Shown here: positions 1-8,763 of the stretch, one piece after another
Numbering within the stretch: position 1 is the stretch's first letter
Layout: each line of letters starts with the position of its first letter
Assembly (NCBI RefSeq): GCF_003931915.1
Contig: NZ_RSAA01000015.1
Coordinates: forward strand, 455,255 to 519,254
DNA length: 64,000 nucleotides
Source of the DNA: Saccharopolyspora rhizosphaerae
Lineage (GTDB): Bacteria > Actinomycetota > Actinomycetes > Mycobacteriales > Pseudonocardiaceae
Direction: 5' to 3'
Made by a program: the position numbers and the translations under genes
Notes under the pieces: model-generated
What the model was told of the DNA's origin: nothing
Seen by the model: the letters and a program-made list of their open reading frames with translations, nothing else
Databases searched by the model: none

Positions 1-744
1 GGGAGCATCCCGGGGCCCGACTCGCCCGCCTCCGGGTACCTGCTCGAGTCCGGTTCCACCCGCATCGCGCTGGACCTGGGCAACGGCACGCTGGGGGCGA
101 TGCAACGCGTCCTCGACCCGTTCGACCTCGACGCGCTGTTCTTCAGCCACCTGCACCCGGACCACTGCGCGGACTTCGGCGCGCTCACCGTCCACCGCCG
201 CTACCGCCCCAGTCCGCCCTACGACCCGCGGGCGCGGCGGCTGCTGGTCCACGCCCCTGACGACGCCCCCGAGCGGCTCGCCGCGCTGTACGCGCCGACC
301 GCCGCCGAACGGCCCGAGACCGACCTGTCCGACGTGTTCGACTTCCGCGCACTGGGCACCGAGCCGGTGACCGTCGGGCCGTTCACCGTTCGCGCCGTCG
401 AGGTCGCGCACCTGTGCCCGACCTGGGGTTTTCGGGTCGAGGCCGAAGGCAGGGTGCTCGCCTACACGGGCGACACCGGGCCCTGCGGCCGGCTCACCGA
501 GCTCGCCGCCGGTGCCCACGTGCTGCTGGCCGAGGCGTCCTGGGAACACCACGAGGACGCCCCGACGAACATCCACCTCTCGGGCCGCCAGGCCGCCGAG
601 GTCGCCAAGACCGCTGCGGCCGAACGCCTGCTGCTCACCCACCTCGTCCCGTGGACCGACCACGAGGCCATCGAGGCCGAGGCGAAGGCGACCTTCGACG
701 GTGCCACTGAGCTGGTCCGGCCGGGCGCCACCTACGAGGTCTGA
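1..744 (+). CDS. MBL-fold metallo-hydrolase (5' end missing)
   Basis: The reading frame is open from base 1 to the TGA at 742-744 and gives 247 visible residues; the start lies upstream of the window. The metal-binding signature SHLHPDHCAD (HxHxDH) is followed by later candidate ligands in AYTGDTGPC and LLLTHLVPW, the order expected of the metallo-beta-lactamase / RNase Z-like superfamily. A Zn-dependent hydrolase or nuclease role is therefore likely, in the cytoplasm since no signal peptide is seen in the visible part. It sits 58 bases upstream of rph on the same strand, an arrangement common in actinomycetes (murI, MBL protein, rph, rdgB; from memory). The substrate cannot be told from sequence. 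Family call is firm, function is not. Confidence 0.85.
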   Translation, partial: GSIPGPDSPASGYLLESGSTRIALDLGNGTLGAMQRVLDPFDLDALFFSHLHPDHCADFGALTVHRRYRPSPPYDPRARRLLVHAPDDAPERLAALYAPTAAERPETDLSDVFDFRALGTEPVTVGPFTVRAVEVAHLCPTWGFRVEAEGRVLAYTGDTGPCGRLTELAAGAHVLLAEASWEHHEDAPTNIHLSGRQAAEVAKTAAAERLLLTHLVPWTDHEAIEAEAKATFDGATELVRPGATYEV

Positions 745-802
745 GGCACCCCGGGGCCTGGGGGCTTCGTCGGGTTCCGAGGCCTGGGCTTAGGGTTGGG
801 TC

Positions 803-1558
803 GTGGCTAGAGCGGATGGGCGTAGTGACGATCAGCTGCGCGAGGTGAAGATCACGCGCGGGTACCAGGACTGGCCCGCGGGTTCGGTGCTGGTCGAGTT
901 CGGCCGTACCCGGGTGTTGTGCGCGGCGAGCGTGCAGGAGGGCGTCCCGCGCTGGCGGACCGGTTCCGGCCTGGGCTGGGTGACCTCCGAGTACGCGATG
1001 CTCCCCTCGGCGACCAACACCCGAAGCGCCCGCGAGTCGGTGAAGGGCCGCATCGGCGGCCGCACCCACGAGATCTCCCGGCTGGTCGGCCGTTCCCTGC
1101 GCGCCTGCATCGACATGGCGGCGCTGGGCGAGAACACCATCACCCTGGACTGCGACGTCATCCAGGCCGACGGCGGCACCCGCACCGCCGCGATCACCGG
1201 TGCCTACGTGGCGCTGGCCGACGCGGTGACGTGGCTGGGCGCTGCCGGTCGGCTCTCCGACCCGAAGCCGCTGTCGTGCGCGATCCAGGCGGTCAGCGTC
1301 GGCGTCGTCGACGGCCGGGTGCGGCTGGACCTGCCCTACGAGGAGGACTCCCGCGCCGAGGTCGACATGAACGTGGTCGCCACCGACCACGGCACCCTGG
1401 TCGAGGTGCAGGGCACAGGCGAGGGCGCCACCTACACGCGGTCCACGATGGACAAGATGCTCGACTTCGCGCTGGCCGGCTGCGGCGAGCTCGCTCGCCT
1501 GCAGGAGGCCGCGCTCGCCGAGCCCTACCCCGGTGAACTGCCCGGAGGCGCTGCGTGA
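803..1558 (+). CDS. rph: Ribonuclease PH
   Basis: 251 residues, close to the usual 240-260. The protein begins [17 protein letters not shown] and carries the RNase PH features [11 protein letters not shown], a [16 protein letters not shown] segment and an [23 protein letters not shown] stretch typical of this phosphorolytic 3'-5' exoribonuclease, which trims tRNA 3' ends using inorganic phosphate. The start is GTG at 803; an ATG is not available nearby in frame. It overlaps the downstream rdgB by 4 bases (GTGA at 1555-1558), so the two are probably translationally coupled. Pairing with rdgB is common in bacteria and supports both calls. Confidence 0.97.
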   Translation: MARADGRSDDQLREVKITRGYQDWPAGSVLVEFGRTRVLCAASVQEGVPRWRTGSGLGWVTSEYAMLPSATNTRSARESVKGRIGGRTHEISRLVGRSLRACIDMAALGENTITLDCDVIQADGGTRTAAITGAYVALADAVTWLGAAGRLSDPKPLSCAIQAVSVGVVDGRVRLDLPYEEDSRAEVDMNVVATDHGTLVEVQGTGEGATYTRSTMDKMLDFALAGCGELARLQEAALAEPYPGELPGGAA

Positions 1559-2160
1559 GCCGGTTGCTGCTGGCCACCCGCAACCAGAAGAAGCTGGCCG
1601 AGCTGCGCCGCATCCTCGACGCCGAGGGCGTCACGGGCGTGGAGGTCGTGGGCCTGGCCGACGTGCCGGGGTTCCCGGAGGCTCCCGAGACCGGGACGAC
1701 CTTCGAGGCCAACGCCGTCGCCAAGGCCGCCGACGCGGCCCGCGCCACCGGTCTGCCGTCCGTCGCCGACGACTCCGGCCTGGAGGTCGACGCGCTCAAC
1801 GGCATGCCCGGCGTGCTCTCGGCCCGCTGGGCCGGTGCGCACGGCGACGACCAGGCGAACCTGGACCTGGTGCTGGGCCAGCTGGCCGACGTGCCCGACG
1901 AGCGCCGGGGCGGCGCCTTCGTCTCGGCCGCCGCGCTCGTGCGGCCCGACGGCACCGAGACCGTGGTGCGCGGCGAGTGGCGCGGCACGATCATCCGCGA
2001 GCCCCGGGGCGCCAACGGCTTCGGTTACGACCCGATCTTCGTGCCGGAGGGGGAGACGCGCACCAGCGCGGAGCTCTCCCCGGAGGAGAAGGACGCCGAC
2101 TCGCACCGCGGCCGGGCGCTGCGCCTGCTCCTCCCGTCCCTCCGCGAGCTGGCTCCGTAG
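1555..2160 (+). CDS. rdgB: dITP/XTP pyrophosphatase (HAM1 family)
   Basis: 201 residues, normal for RdgB/HAM1. It starts [18 protein letters not shown], the hallmark (S/T)xNxxK substrate-binding start of the family, and contains [26 protein letters not shown], which holds the catalytic Asp pair, plus GFGYDPIF near the C-terminus. The enzyme hydrolyses non-canonical purine triphosphates (dITP, XTP) to monophosphates, cleaning the nucleotide pool. The GTG start overlaps the rph stop by 4 bases. No gene follows directly; the next 200 bases contain a hairpin-type repeat. Confidence 0.96.
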   Translation: MSRLLLATRNQKKLAELRRILDAEGVTGVEVVGLADVPGFPEAPETGTTFEANAVAKAADAARATGLPSVADDSGLEVDALNGMPGVLSARWAGAHGDDQANLDLVLGQLADVPDERRGGAFVSAAALVRPDGTETVVRGEWRGTIIREPRGANGFGYDPIFVPEGETRTSAELSPEEKDADSHRGRALRLLLPSLRELAP

Positions 2161-2189
2161 GAGTTCCGTCGCGGTGCGGGTGGCGGAGC

Positions 2190-2240
2190 GTGAGCGGCTC
2201 CGTGGACTCCGTGCCCCCCGTTCGCCTAGGAACCGTTCAG
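2190..2240. repeat. Family C hairpin repeat, copy 1 (degenerate)
   Basis: The 200-base gap between rdgB and the TSUP permease holds the most degenerate copy of a dispersed element. The left end TGAGCGGCTCCGTGGACTCC (2191-2210) matches copy 5 at 53447-53466 in all but one position, including the flanking GCGGGTGGC upstream. The right end CCGTTCAG (2233-2240) is a weak inverted match. Seen directly; the assignment to a family is inference from copies at 12965, 15520, 35389 and 53446. Confidence 0.5.
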
Positions 2241-2360
2241 CACCTGCGGCGCTGGGAGTTGAGGCCCGCACCTGAGGGCAGCGGCGTTCACCGCACGACT
2301 TGGTGTGACTCCGCTCGCCCCGGTGGGGGCTGGGCGGAGATCGGCGGCTAACTTCGGTTC

Positions 2361-3119
2361 GTGTTCACCGATTGGTTCGAACTGGCCCTGCTCGTCGTCG
2401 TCGGATTCCTCTCCGGCGCGGTGAACGCGGTGGCCGGTGGTGGTTCCCTGCTGGTGTTCCCGGCGCTGCTGGCGACCGGGATGTCACCGCTGGTCGCCAA
2501 CGTGACCAACTCAGTGGCGCAGGGACCCGGTTTCGTCGGCGCGGCGGTCAGCCAGCGCGCGGACCTGGCGGGCAACCGCCGCAGGGTGTGGACGACCTCG
2601 ATCGCGGCGCTGACGGGCTCGGCGCTCGGGTGCGTGCTGCTCATGCTGCTGCCCGGCGAGGTCTTCGACGCCGTGGTCCCGGCCCTGGTCGGGCTGTCGG
2701 CGGTGCTGATGGCCTTCCAGAACACCATCCGCAAGTGGCTCGGCTCGCCTGAGCAGGGAGCGCCCGACCGCACCGTGCTGCTGACGGTGGGGATCTTCCT
2801 CGCCTCGATCTACGGCGGGTACTTCGGCGGAGCCCGCAGCGTGATCCTCATCGCGATCCTGGTGCTCGCGGCGACCGACAGCATGCGCAGGCTCAACGCC
2901 TTGAAGAGCTGGCTGGGCATGATCGGCAGCGCGGCCACGCTCGTGGTCTACGCCCTCATCGCCCCGGTGGACTGGATCGCGGTCGCGATGCTGGTGCCCA
3001 CCACGGTCATCGGTGGCTTCGCGGGCGGGAAGCTCGCCCAGCGCCTCCCGTCGAGCCTGCTGCGGTACCTCGTCGTCGCCATCGCCGCCGGCGTGGCCAT
3101 CTACATGGCTCTCGACTGA
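2361..3119 (+). CDS. TSUP (TauE/SafE) family permease
   Basis: 252 residues with about eight hydrophobic segments. The N-terminal half carries LVVVGFLSGAVNAVAGGGSLLVFPALLATG, the signature first repeat of the TauE/SafE (TSUP) family, and the C-terminal half has the related GGFAGGKLAQRLPSSLLRYLV. Family members move sulfite, sulfonates or other small organic sulfur or carbon anions across the inner membrane. The start is GTG at 2361; a Shine-Dalgarno is weak. The gene stands alone, facing the converging bcp gene, so its substrate cannot be inferred from context. Confidence 0.88.
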   Translation: MFTDWFELALLVVVGFLSGAVNAVAGGGSLLVFPALLATGMSPLVANVTNSVAQGPGFVGAAVSQRADLAGNRRRVWTTSIAALTGSALGCVLLMLLPGEVFDAVVPALVGLSAVLMAFQNTIRKWLGSPEQGAPDRTVLLTVGIFLASIYGGYFGGARSVILIAILVLAATDSMRRLNALKSWLGMIGSAATLVVYALIAPVDWIAVAMLVPTTVIGGFAGGKLAQRLPSSLLRYLVVAIAAGVAIYMALD

Positions 3120-3211
3120 GCCGAGAACCGCACGCCGCGCGGTGGCCCTCCTGGGCCGGGTGGTGATGCCGCGCGGGAGGGCACTAGGACATCCCGCGCG
3201 CATCGCGCACC

Positions 3212-3685
3212 TCAGACGCCGATCTCCTTGCGGAGCCGGTCGACGTGACCGGTCGCCTTGACGTTGTGGAGAGCCTTGGCGATCTTGCCCTCGGGGTCGA
3301 CGACGAACGTCGAGCGGATGACGCCCTGGACGACCTTGCCGTAGTTCTTCTTCTCGCCGAAGGCGCCCCAGGCGGTCATCACCGAGCGGTCCTCGTCGGA
3401 CAGGAGCGGGAACGTCAGCCCCTCCGCGTCGCGGAAGCGCGCGAGCTTGGCCGGCTTGTCCGGGGAGATGCCCAGCACGTCGAACCCGGCGTCGTTGAGC
3501 TCGGCCAGGCTGTCGCGGAAGTCGCAGGCCTCCTTCGTGCACCCGGGGGTGCTCGCGGCGGGGTAGAAGTAGACCACCACCGAGCGGCCGCGGTAGTCGC
3601 TCAGCGAGACCGTGCCGCCGTCGGCGTCCGGGAGCGAGAAGTCGGGCGCCGCGTCGCCCTCGGAAAGTCGGTTCTGTTCGGTCAT
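3212..3685 (-). CDS. bcp: Thioredoxin-dependent peroxiredoxin (Bcp/PrxQ)
   Basis: The ATG at 3685 gives 157 residues, the normal Bcp length; a longer in-frame extension upstream would run into the neighbouring gene. The motif YPAASTPGCTKEACDFRD holds the peroxidatic Cys49 and the resolving Cys54 four residues later, the atypical 2-Cys PrxQ arrangement. It reduces hydroperoxides using thioredoxin in the cytoplasm. The small membrane protein gene lies 10 bases upstream on the same strand, so they may be co-transcribed. It converges with the TSUP gene across about 90 bases. Confidence 0.93.
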   Translation of the reverse strand: MTEQNRLSEGDAAPDFSLPDADGGTVSLSDYRGRSVVVYFYPAASTPGCTKEACDFRDSLAELNDAGFDVLGISPDKPAKLARFRDAEGLTFPLLSDEDRSVMTAWGAFGEKKNYGKVVQGVIRSTFVVDPEGKIAKALHNVKATGHVDRLRKEIGV

Positions 3686-3695
3686 GCTCGCGACG

Positions 3696-3884
3696 CTAGC
3701 CGATGGGCCGGACGGGTTGTTCGGGCAGCGCCGCACCACCCGCTGCGGGGGTGAGCTGCGACACCTGCTCGATGGCCGGTCGCGCCGGCTGGTCGTGCGT
3801 GACGAGGAGAGCGCCCACGAGCAGCCCGGCCAACGCCGACGTGGTCACGGCAATCGCGCACCTGGTGTAGACGCGGACGGACAC
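3696..3884 (-). CDS. Small single-pass membrane or secreted protein
   Basis: A 62-residue frame starts with GTG at 3884, preceded on its strand by a good GAAAGGA ribosome binding site about 8 bases away. The product has a short basic start (MSVRVYTR), one hydrophobic helix (about residues 9-28, ending GLLVGALLV) and a polar Pro/Ala-rich tail, so it could be a membrane-anchored peptide or have an uncleaved signal. It ends 10 bases before bcp. No family is recognised. Support rests on the ribosome binding site, the helix and the tight spacing. Confidence 0.5.
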   Translation of the reverse strand: MSVRVYTRCAIAVTTSALAGLLVGALLVTHDQPARPAIEQVSQLTPAAGGAALPEQPVRPIG

Positions 3885-4057
3885 CGTCGAAATTCCTTTC
3901 TCGGAACGGGAAAACCGCCTCCGCGGCGGACGTGGTGGTGATCGCCGGGGTCGAGTGGATCGTTACCGGTGTCGCACGAACGGGCTACCGGGTTGCGGGG
4001 GTCCGTGGCCGGGCGTAGACGTCAGGTGACCCACCGATCACCGCACGGAGGACCACC

Positions 4058-5791
4058 ATGCCGACCGTCGCCGAACAGTTCATCGAAGTCCTCGTGCAGG
4101 CGGGCGTGAAGCGGATCTACGGCATCGTGGGCGACAGCCTCAACCCGGTCGTCGACGCCGTCCGCCGCACCGAGGGGATCGAGTGGGTGCACACCCGCCA
4201 CGAGGAGGCGGCCGCGTTCGCCGCGGGTGCGGAGGCGCAGATCACCGGCAGGCTCGCGGTGTGCGCGGGCAGCTGCGGGCCTGGCAACCTGCACCTGATC
4301 AACGGCCTCTACGACGCGCACCGCAGCGGCGCCCCGGTGCTGGCGCTGGCCTCGCACATCCCCTCGGCGCAGATCGGCACCGGCTTCTTCCAGGAGACCC
4401 ACCCGGAGGAGCTGTTCAACGAGTGCAGCCACTTCTGCGAGCTGCTGTCCCAGCCCGAGCAGATGCCGCGGCTGCTGCGCAGCGCGATCCAGACGGCCGT
4501 CGGCCGCCGCGGGGTGTCGGTGCTCGTGATGCCCGGTGACGTGGCGGAGGAGTCGCCGGCGAAGCCGACCGGGCGGGGCGTGGTCGACTGGGTGCCGCCG
4601 ACGATGCTGCCCTCGGCGGACCAGGTCGCCGCGCTCGCCGAGAAGATCAACCGCGCGGAACGCCCGATGTTGTTCTGCGGCGCGGGTTGCCGGGGTGCGC
4701 ACGCCGACGTCATGGAGCTCGCCGAGAAGATCAAGGCACCGGTCGGGCACGCGCTGCGCGGCAAGGAGTGGATCCAGTACGACAACCCTTTCGACGTCGG
4801 CATGAGCGGGTTGCTGGGTTACGGCGCCTGCTACGAGGCGATGCACAGGGCCGACCTGGTGGTGCTGCTGGGCACCGACTTCCCGTACGACAACTTCCTG
4901 CCGCAGGCCAACACGGTGCAGGTCGACATCGAGCCGGCGCACCTGGGCCGCCGCACGGTGCTGGACCTGGCGGTGCACGGCGACGTCGCCGAGACGATCC
5001 GCGCGGTGCTGCCGGAAGTCCACACCAAGACCGACCGCTCCTACCTGGACCGGATGCTGCGCGACCACGCCGCTCAGCTGGAGAAGGTCGTCGACGCCTA
5101 CACCCGCAACGTCGAGTCGCAGGTCCCGATCCACCCCGAGTACGTCGCCGACGTGCTCGACGACCTCGCCGCCGACGACGCGGTGTTCACTGTGGACACC
5201 GGGATGTGCAACGTGTGGTCCGCCCGCTACATCACGCCCAACGGGCGGCGGCGGGTTCTCGGGTCGTTCGTGCACGGTTCGATGGCCAACGCGCTGCCAC
5301 AGGCCATCGGCGCGCAGCTGGCCGAGCCAGGACGCCAGGTCATCTCGATGTCCGGCGACGGGGGCCTGGCGATGCTGCTCGGTGACCTGCTGAGCCTGCG
5401 CACCCACCGGCTCCCGGTGAAGACCGTGGTGTTCAACAACTCCTCCCTGGGCATGGTGAAGCTGGAGATGCTGGTGGACGGGATACCGGACTTCGGCACC
5501 GACCACGACGGCATCGACTTCGCCGCGATCGCGCGTGCTGCGGGCATCAACTCGGTGCGGGTCGAGAAGCCGGGCGAGGTCCGCGACGCGCTCGCCGATG
5601 CCCTGTCACGCCCCGGCCCGGCGTTGGTGGACGTGGTGACCGACCCGAACGCGCTGTCCCTGCCGCCGCACATCACCGGTGAGCAGGTCAAGGGCTTCGC
5701 GCTGGCGGTGAGCCGCACGGTCCTGTCCGGTGGTGTCGGCAAGATGCTGCAGCTCGCGCGCAGCAACCTGCGGAACGTGCCGCGGCCCTGA
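4058..5791 (+). CDS. poxB: Pyruvate dehydrogenase (quinone) / pyruvate oxidase type ThDP enzyme
   Basis: 577 residues, as in E. coli PoxB (572). It has the three-domain layout of ThDP enzymes: an N-terminal Pyr domain with the ThDP-activating Glu in HTRHEEAAAF (residue 50), a central FAD-type domain, and a C-terminal PP domain with GDGGLAMLLGD (residues 433-) and NNSSLGMVK. PoxB-like enzymes decarboxylate pyruvate to acetate and CO2 and pass electrons to quinone at the membrane. The ATG follows a strong GGAGG at 4047-4051. It is a single gene; acetolactate synthase was considered but no small subunit is adjacent and the sequence reads as the YdaP/PoxB branch. Confidence 0.85.
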   Translation: MPTVAEQFIEVLVQAGVKRIYGIVGDSLNPVVDAVRRTEGIEWVHTRHEEAAAFAAGAEAQITGRLAVCAGSCGPGNLHLINGLYDAHRSGAPVLALASHIPSAQIGTGFFQETHPEELFNECSHFCELLSQPEQMPRLLRSAIQTAVGRRGVSVLVMPGDVAEESPAKPTGRGVVDWVPPTMLPSADQVAALAEKINRAERPMLFCGAGCRGAHADVMELAEKIKAPVGHALRGKEWIQYDNPFDVGMSGLLGYGACYEAMHRADLVVLLGTDFPYDNFLPQANTVQVDIEPAHLGRRTVLDLAVHGDVAETIRAVLPEVHTKTDRSYLDRMLRDHAAQLEKVVDAYTRNVESQVPIHPEYVADVLDDLAADDAVFTVDTGMCNVWSARYITPNGRRRVLGSFVHGSMANALPQAIGAQLAEPGRQVISMSGDGGLAMLLGDLLSLRTHRLPVKTVVFNNSSLGMVKLEMLVDGIPDFGTDHDGIDFAAIARAAGINSVRVEKPGEVRDALADALSRPGPALVDVVTDPNALSLPPHITGEQVKGFALAVSRTVLSGGVGKMLQLARSNLRNVPRP

Positions 5792-5910
5792 TCCCACGCG
5801 TGGCGGAATTCCTGGAAGTTCGGACCCGCGCGAGAAGCGGACGGGCGGCCCTGATCACACGTGTGGCGGAACTCCCGGAAGTGGTTCGGAACCCGCGCGG
5901 GAAGGGGACG
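5787..5910. repeat. Tandem imperfect 62-base duplication with palindromes
   Basis: Right after the poxB stop, a block of about 55-60 bases occurs twice. Each copy runs CCTGAT, palindrome, GGCGGAA, CCGGAAGT or similar, then CCCGCGCGRGAAG. The palindromes differ but both are self-complementary: CCACGCGTGG at 5794-5803 and CACACGTGTG at 5856-5865, exactly 62 bases apart. A compensating change inside a palindrome suggests that symmetry, not sequence, is conserved. It could form hairpins or bind a dimeric protein. Nothing else was identified in the 5792-6171 gap apart from the small frame at 5924-6034. Confidence 0.6.
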
Positions 5911-5923
5911 GGGCCGGCCCGGA

Positions 5924-6034
5924 TCAGTCGCGGGTGCGGCGGGGCGTCAGGTTGCCGGCACGCCACCACAGGAGCAGGCCGACGCCGAACAGGACCGCCC
6001 ACACCAGCACGGACAGCGTCATGAGCAGGTACAT
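5924..6034 (-). CDS. Possible 36-residue membrane peptide
   Basis: On the minus strand an ATG at 6034, with a GGGGGTGG ribosome binding site directly upstream, opens a frame of 36 residues ending at 5924. The product starts MYLLMTLSVLVWAVLFGVGL, continues LLWWRAGN and ends with a basic tail of four Arg (PRRTRD). This is the layout of a short single-pass membrane peptide with the positive end in the cytoplasm. It opposes the regulator gene at 6172, giving a divergent pair 137 bases apart. No family is recognised and small size leaves chance as an alternative. Confidence 0.45.
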   Translation of the reverse strand: MYLLMTLSVLVWAVLFGVGLLLWWRAGNLTPRRTRD

Positions 6035-6171
6035 GCCACCCCCAGAGCGCGGCGATCCGGCCCTCCTGCGCGGTCGCCCGCACCAGGATCTCGCGGCGGC
6101 GGCGCCTGGGGAAGATGTCGTAAGGGTGATCGGGATGTGACTGGCCGTGGCGGGGCGGGCAGGATGGGGGC

Positions 6172-7020
6172 ATGACAGTCAGTCCCACGGTGCGTCGCCG
6201 GAGGCTGGCCGCCGAACTGCGCCGGCTGCGCGCCAGGTCGGAGGTCACCCAGCAGCAGGCGGCCAGCCACCTCGGTTGCACGCAGGCGAAGATCGGTCGG
6301 TTCGAGACCGCGAAGAGGTCACCCTCGGTCGGTGACGTGTCGGCGTTGCTGGACTTCTACGGGGTGGAGAGCGCCGAGCGGGAGCAGTTGATCAACCTGG
6401 CTCGCGACGCCCGCAAGCGCGGCTGGTGGCACTCCTACAGCGACGTGCTGCCCGAGTGGTACGAGACCTACGTCGGGCTCGAGGCGGAGGCTTCGAGCAT
6501 CCACACCTACGAGTCCGAGGCGATCCCCGGATTGCTGCAGACGCGCGAATACGCCTACGCCATCACCAGATCGACGCTGATCCGCGCGAACGACGCGGAG
6601 ATCGGGCGGCGCGTGGACCTGCGCATCCAGCGCCAGGAGCGGGTCACCGGCGACGACCCGCTCGAGCTGTGGGCGGTGGTCGGCGAAGCGGCGCTGCGGC
6701 GCCGCGTGGGCGGTGACGGCGTGCTGCGCAGGCAGCTGGAGCACATGCTCAAGCTGGGGGAACTGCCGAACGTCACGCTGCAGGTGATGCCGCTGGACGC
6801 CGGGGCGCATCCGGCGCAGGCCGGTCCGTTCGTGATCCTGCGCTACTCCAACCACATCGATCCGGACGTGGTGTACCTGGAGACCCACGTCGGGGGTTTG
6901 TACTTGGAGCGCGAGAACGAGCTGACGAACTACGCCAGGATGATGGACCACCTGCGAGCGCATGCGGTAGACCCGGAGGGTTCGGTCGATTTCATCCAGC
7001 AGCGCATAGGGGAGTTGTAG
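6172..7020 (+). CDS. XRE helix-turn-helix regulator with DUF5753 domain
   Basis: 282 residues. Residues about 10-65 form an XRE-type helix-turn-helix (AAELRRLRARSEVTQQQAAS ... KIGRFETAKRSPSV), and the rest matches the actinomycete-specific DUF5753 (Scr1-like) domain with SEAIPGLLQTREYA, LGELPNVTLQVMP and GPFVILRY segments. It is followed with no gap by a DUF397 gene, the standard partner. Such pairs (WhiJ/AbaA-type) influence development and antibiotic production in Streptomyces and have been likened to toxin-antitoxin modules. The usual third partner, an anti-sigma-like ATPase, is absent here. Confidence 0.92.
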   Translation: MTVSPTVRRRRLAAELRRLRARSEVTQQQAASHLGCTQAKIGRFETAKRSPSVGDVSALLDFYGVESAEREQLINLARDARKRGWWHSYSDVLPEWYETYVGLEAEASSIHTYESEAIPGLLQTREYAYAITRSTLIRANDAEIGRRVDLRIQRQERVTGDDPLELWAVVGEAALRRRVGGDGVLRRQLEHMLKLGELPNVTLQVMPLDAGAHPAQAGPFVILRYSNHIDPDVVYLETHVGGLYLERENELTNYARMMDHLRAHAVDPEGSVDFIQQRIGEL

Positions 7021-7215
7021 ATGGCGGAGATATCCGGCTGGCGCACCAGTTCCCGCTCGCAGGGGCAGGGTCAGTGCGTCGAGGTCGGTTTCGGGTCCGA
7101 TCACGTGGGTGTGCGCGACACCAAGAACCGGGGGGCGGGGCGGCTCGAGGTCGCCTCGCAGCTGTGGAGGGACTTCGTCGGCGACCTCAAGCAGGGTCGT
7201 TTCGACCAGGGATGA
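7021..7215 (+). CDS. DUF397 small protein
   Basis: 64 residues; the ATG begins on the base after the upstream TAG, so translation is likely coupled. The sequence has the DUF397 hallmarks: WRTSSRSQGQGQCVEVGFG, then VGVRDTKNRGAG, and an aromatic-rich end (WRDFVGDLKQGRFDQ). DUF397 proteins almost always accompany an XRE/DUF5753 regulator, as here. The biochemical role is unresolved; a partner that modulates the regulator (toxin-like or effector-like) is the usual proposal. The intergenic space to the converging PH-domain gene is only 21 bases. Confidence 0.92.
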   Translation: MAEISGWRTSSRSQGQGQCVEVGFGSDHVGVRDTKNRGAGRLEVASQLWRDFVGDLKQGRFDQG

Positions 7216-7236
7216 CGCCACCAGGGGAGCGCAGCA

Positions 7237-8763
7237 TCAGTGCGGGGGGCGCTCCCCGCGAGCGCCCGCGCGCTCGGGTTCGACGTCCCGCTCCAGGAAC
7301 GGTGCGAGCAGGCCGGGCACCGCTTCGTCGGCCAGCGCCAGGCCCTCGCCGGTGGGGACGTCGTAGATCCGGTAGAGGCTCGAGCCCGCCGCGGTGGTCG
7401 CGCCCACGGTGACGAGGTCGGCGCGACGCTGGAACAACGTGCGGGAGATCCGCCAGCCGATGATGTTCTCGCGCTGCAGCGCGACCGTGTGCCGCATCGC
7501 GCTTCCGTTGCGCGCCAAAAGGTACCGCTCGTCGAGCGCGTGGCCGAGACCGCGGTAGGCGTCGACCGCGAAACCCAGTCCGGCCAGCAGCGCCAGCACC
7601 GCCAAGCTCATCGCGAAGCCCACCGGGAACCAGCCGAGCACCGCGGGGGTCGACACCGCGGCGGCGACTCCCAGCGCGCTCCACAGCGCCCAGCCGATCC
7701 GGCGCCGCAGCGCCGCCCGCGGGTGCGGCAGGAGCGGCACGTCGAAGGGCTGCTCGCGCAGCACGGCGGCCGCGACCCGCCTGGCCTCCCCGCGAGGAGC
7801 GGGTGGCAGCAAGGTCTTGCTCTCCGGCTGCTTCTTGTCCTGCTTCTGCGCCTGCAGTCCGGTGGCCACGGCGCCGAGCCGGGCCCCGCCTGCCAGCCGC
7901 AGCGGCAGCGGCTCGCACAGCTCGATGCCGCGCAACCGGCGTTCCTCCAGCGACAGCGAGCGGGTGGTCAGCAAACCGCGCTTGACCCGCAGCGTGCCCG
8001 GTTCGCGGGTGAGCTGGTAGCCCCACCACATCTCCAGCGAGAGCAGGAACGCCCCGACGATCCCGGCGACCAGCGCGATGCCGACCACGACCAGCACGAA
8101 CGCCACGACGCCCATCGCGACGACGGCACTGCCGAGAGCTTCGAAGACACCCCACTTGCGCAGCAGCTCGTCGAGGGAGCCGAAGGCCGAGCCGATCGCG
8201 CCCCACACCACCAGCATCAGCGACACGGTCAGCGCCGAGTACCCGAGCCACTGCGGCTTGAGCCGGCTGAGCACGCCGTCGTCAGAGCGACCCTCCTCCT
8301 CCACAGTGGACCGGCCGCCGAGGAGGATGGCGTGCCGGAGGGTTTCGGCGTCCGCGCGGCTGATCGACTGGAGCTTGATGGCGGCCTCGTCGCCCTGGGC
8401 CCCGGTGCTGATCTTCACCGTGGAGATCCCGAACAGCCGCTCGTGCGGTGCCGCGGTCAGGTCCACGGTGCGGATGCGTTCGCGCGGGATCGACCGGTGG
8501 TTGCGGACCAGCCCGCCGAGCCGCTGCTCGAAGCGCTCCTCGGTGACCCGGTACCGGTAGAACACCCACTGGTAGGTGGCGCCCCCGGCGACGAGCACGC
8601 CGGAACCCAGACCGATCAGCACCGTGATGAGCACGGCCGTCACCCCGGCCCCGGCCAGGGTCATGATGAGCACCGTGGCCAGCGCCGGTGCCGCCACGAC
8701 GACTCCGGCCGCCGGGATCGAGCGCGGGTCCAGGCGCTGCCACTGCCCGTCGAGGACGTTCAC
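7237..8763 (-). CDS. PH-domain (bPH2/DUF304) membrane protein, YdbT-like
   Basis: Starting at GTG 8763 the product has 508 residues. It holds several DUF304/bPH2 (bacterial pleckstrin homology) units: YQWVFYRYRVTEERFEQRLG followed by SIPRERIRTVDLTAAPHERL, a middle copy (WGYQLTREPGTLRVKRGLLTT) and a C-terminal copy, separated by paired hydrophobic segments. This is the layout of the YdbS/YdbT membrane protein pair of Firmicutes and actinomycetes. The start overlaps the stop of the shorter PH-domain gene upstream by 4 bases (GTGA), so the two form an operon and probably a complex. The cellular role of these proteins is poorly known. Confidence 0.85.
   Translation of the reverse strand: MNVLDGQWQRLDPRSIPAAGVVVAAPALATVLIMTLAGAGVTAVLITVLIGLGSGVLVAGGATYQWVFYRYRVTEERFEQRLGGLVRNHRSIPRERIRTVDLTAAPHERLFGISTVKISTGAQGDEAAIKLQSISRADAETLRHAILLGGRSTVEEEGRSDDGVLSRLKPQWLGYSALTVSLMLVVWGAIGSAFGSLDELLRKWGVFEALGSAVVAMGVVAFVLVVVGIALVAGIVGAFLLSLEMWWGYQLTREPGTLRVKRGLLTTRSLSLEERRLRGIELCEPLPLRLAGGARLGAVATGLQAQKQDKKQPESKTLLPPAPRGEARRVAAAVLREQPFDVPLLPHPRAALRRRIGWALWSALGVAAAVSTPAVLGWFPVGFAMSLAVLALLAGLGFAVDAYRGLGHALDERYLLARNGSAMRHTVALQRENIIGWRISRTLFQRRADLVTVGATTAAGSSLYRIYDVPTGEGLALADEAVPGLLAPFLERDVEPERAGARGERPPH

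Noticed and set aside
4022..5506. 494-codon minus-strand frame opposite poxB
   Set aside because: Shadow of the ThDP enzyme gene; His/Arg/Val-rich composition and no family motif.
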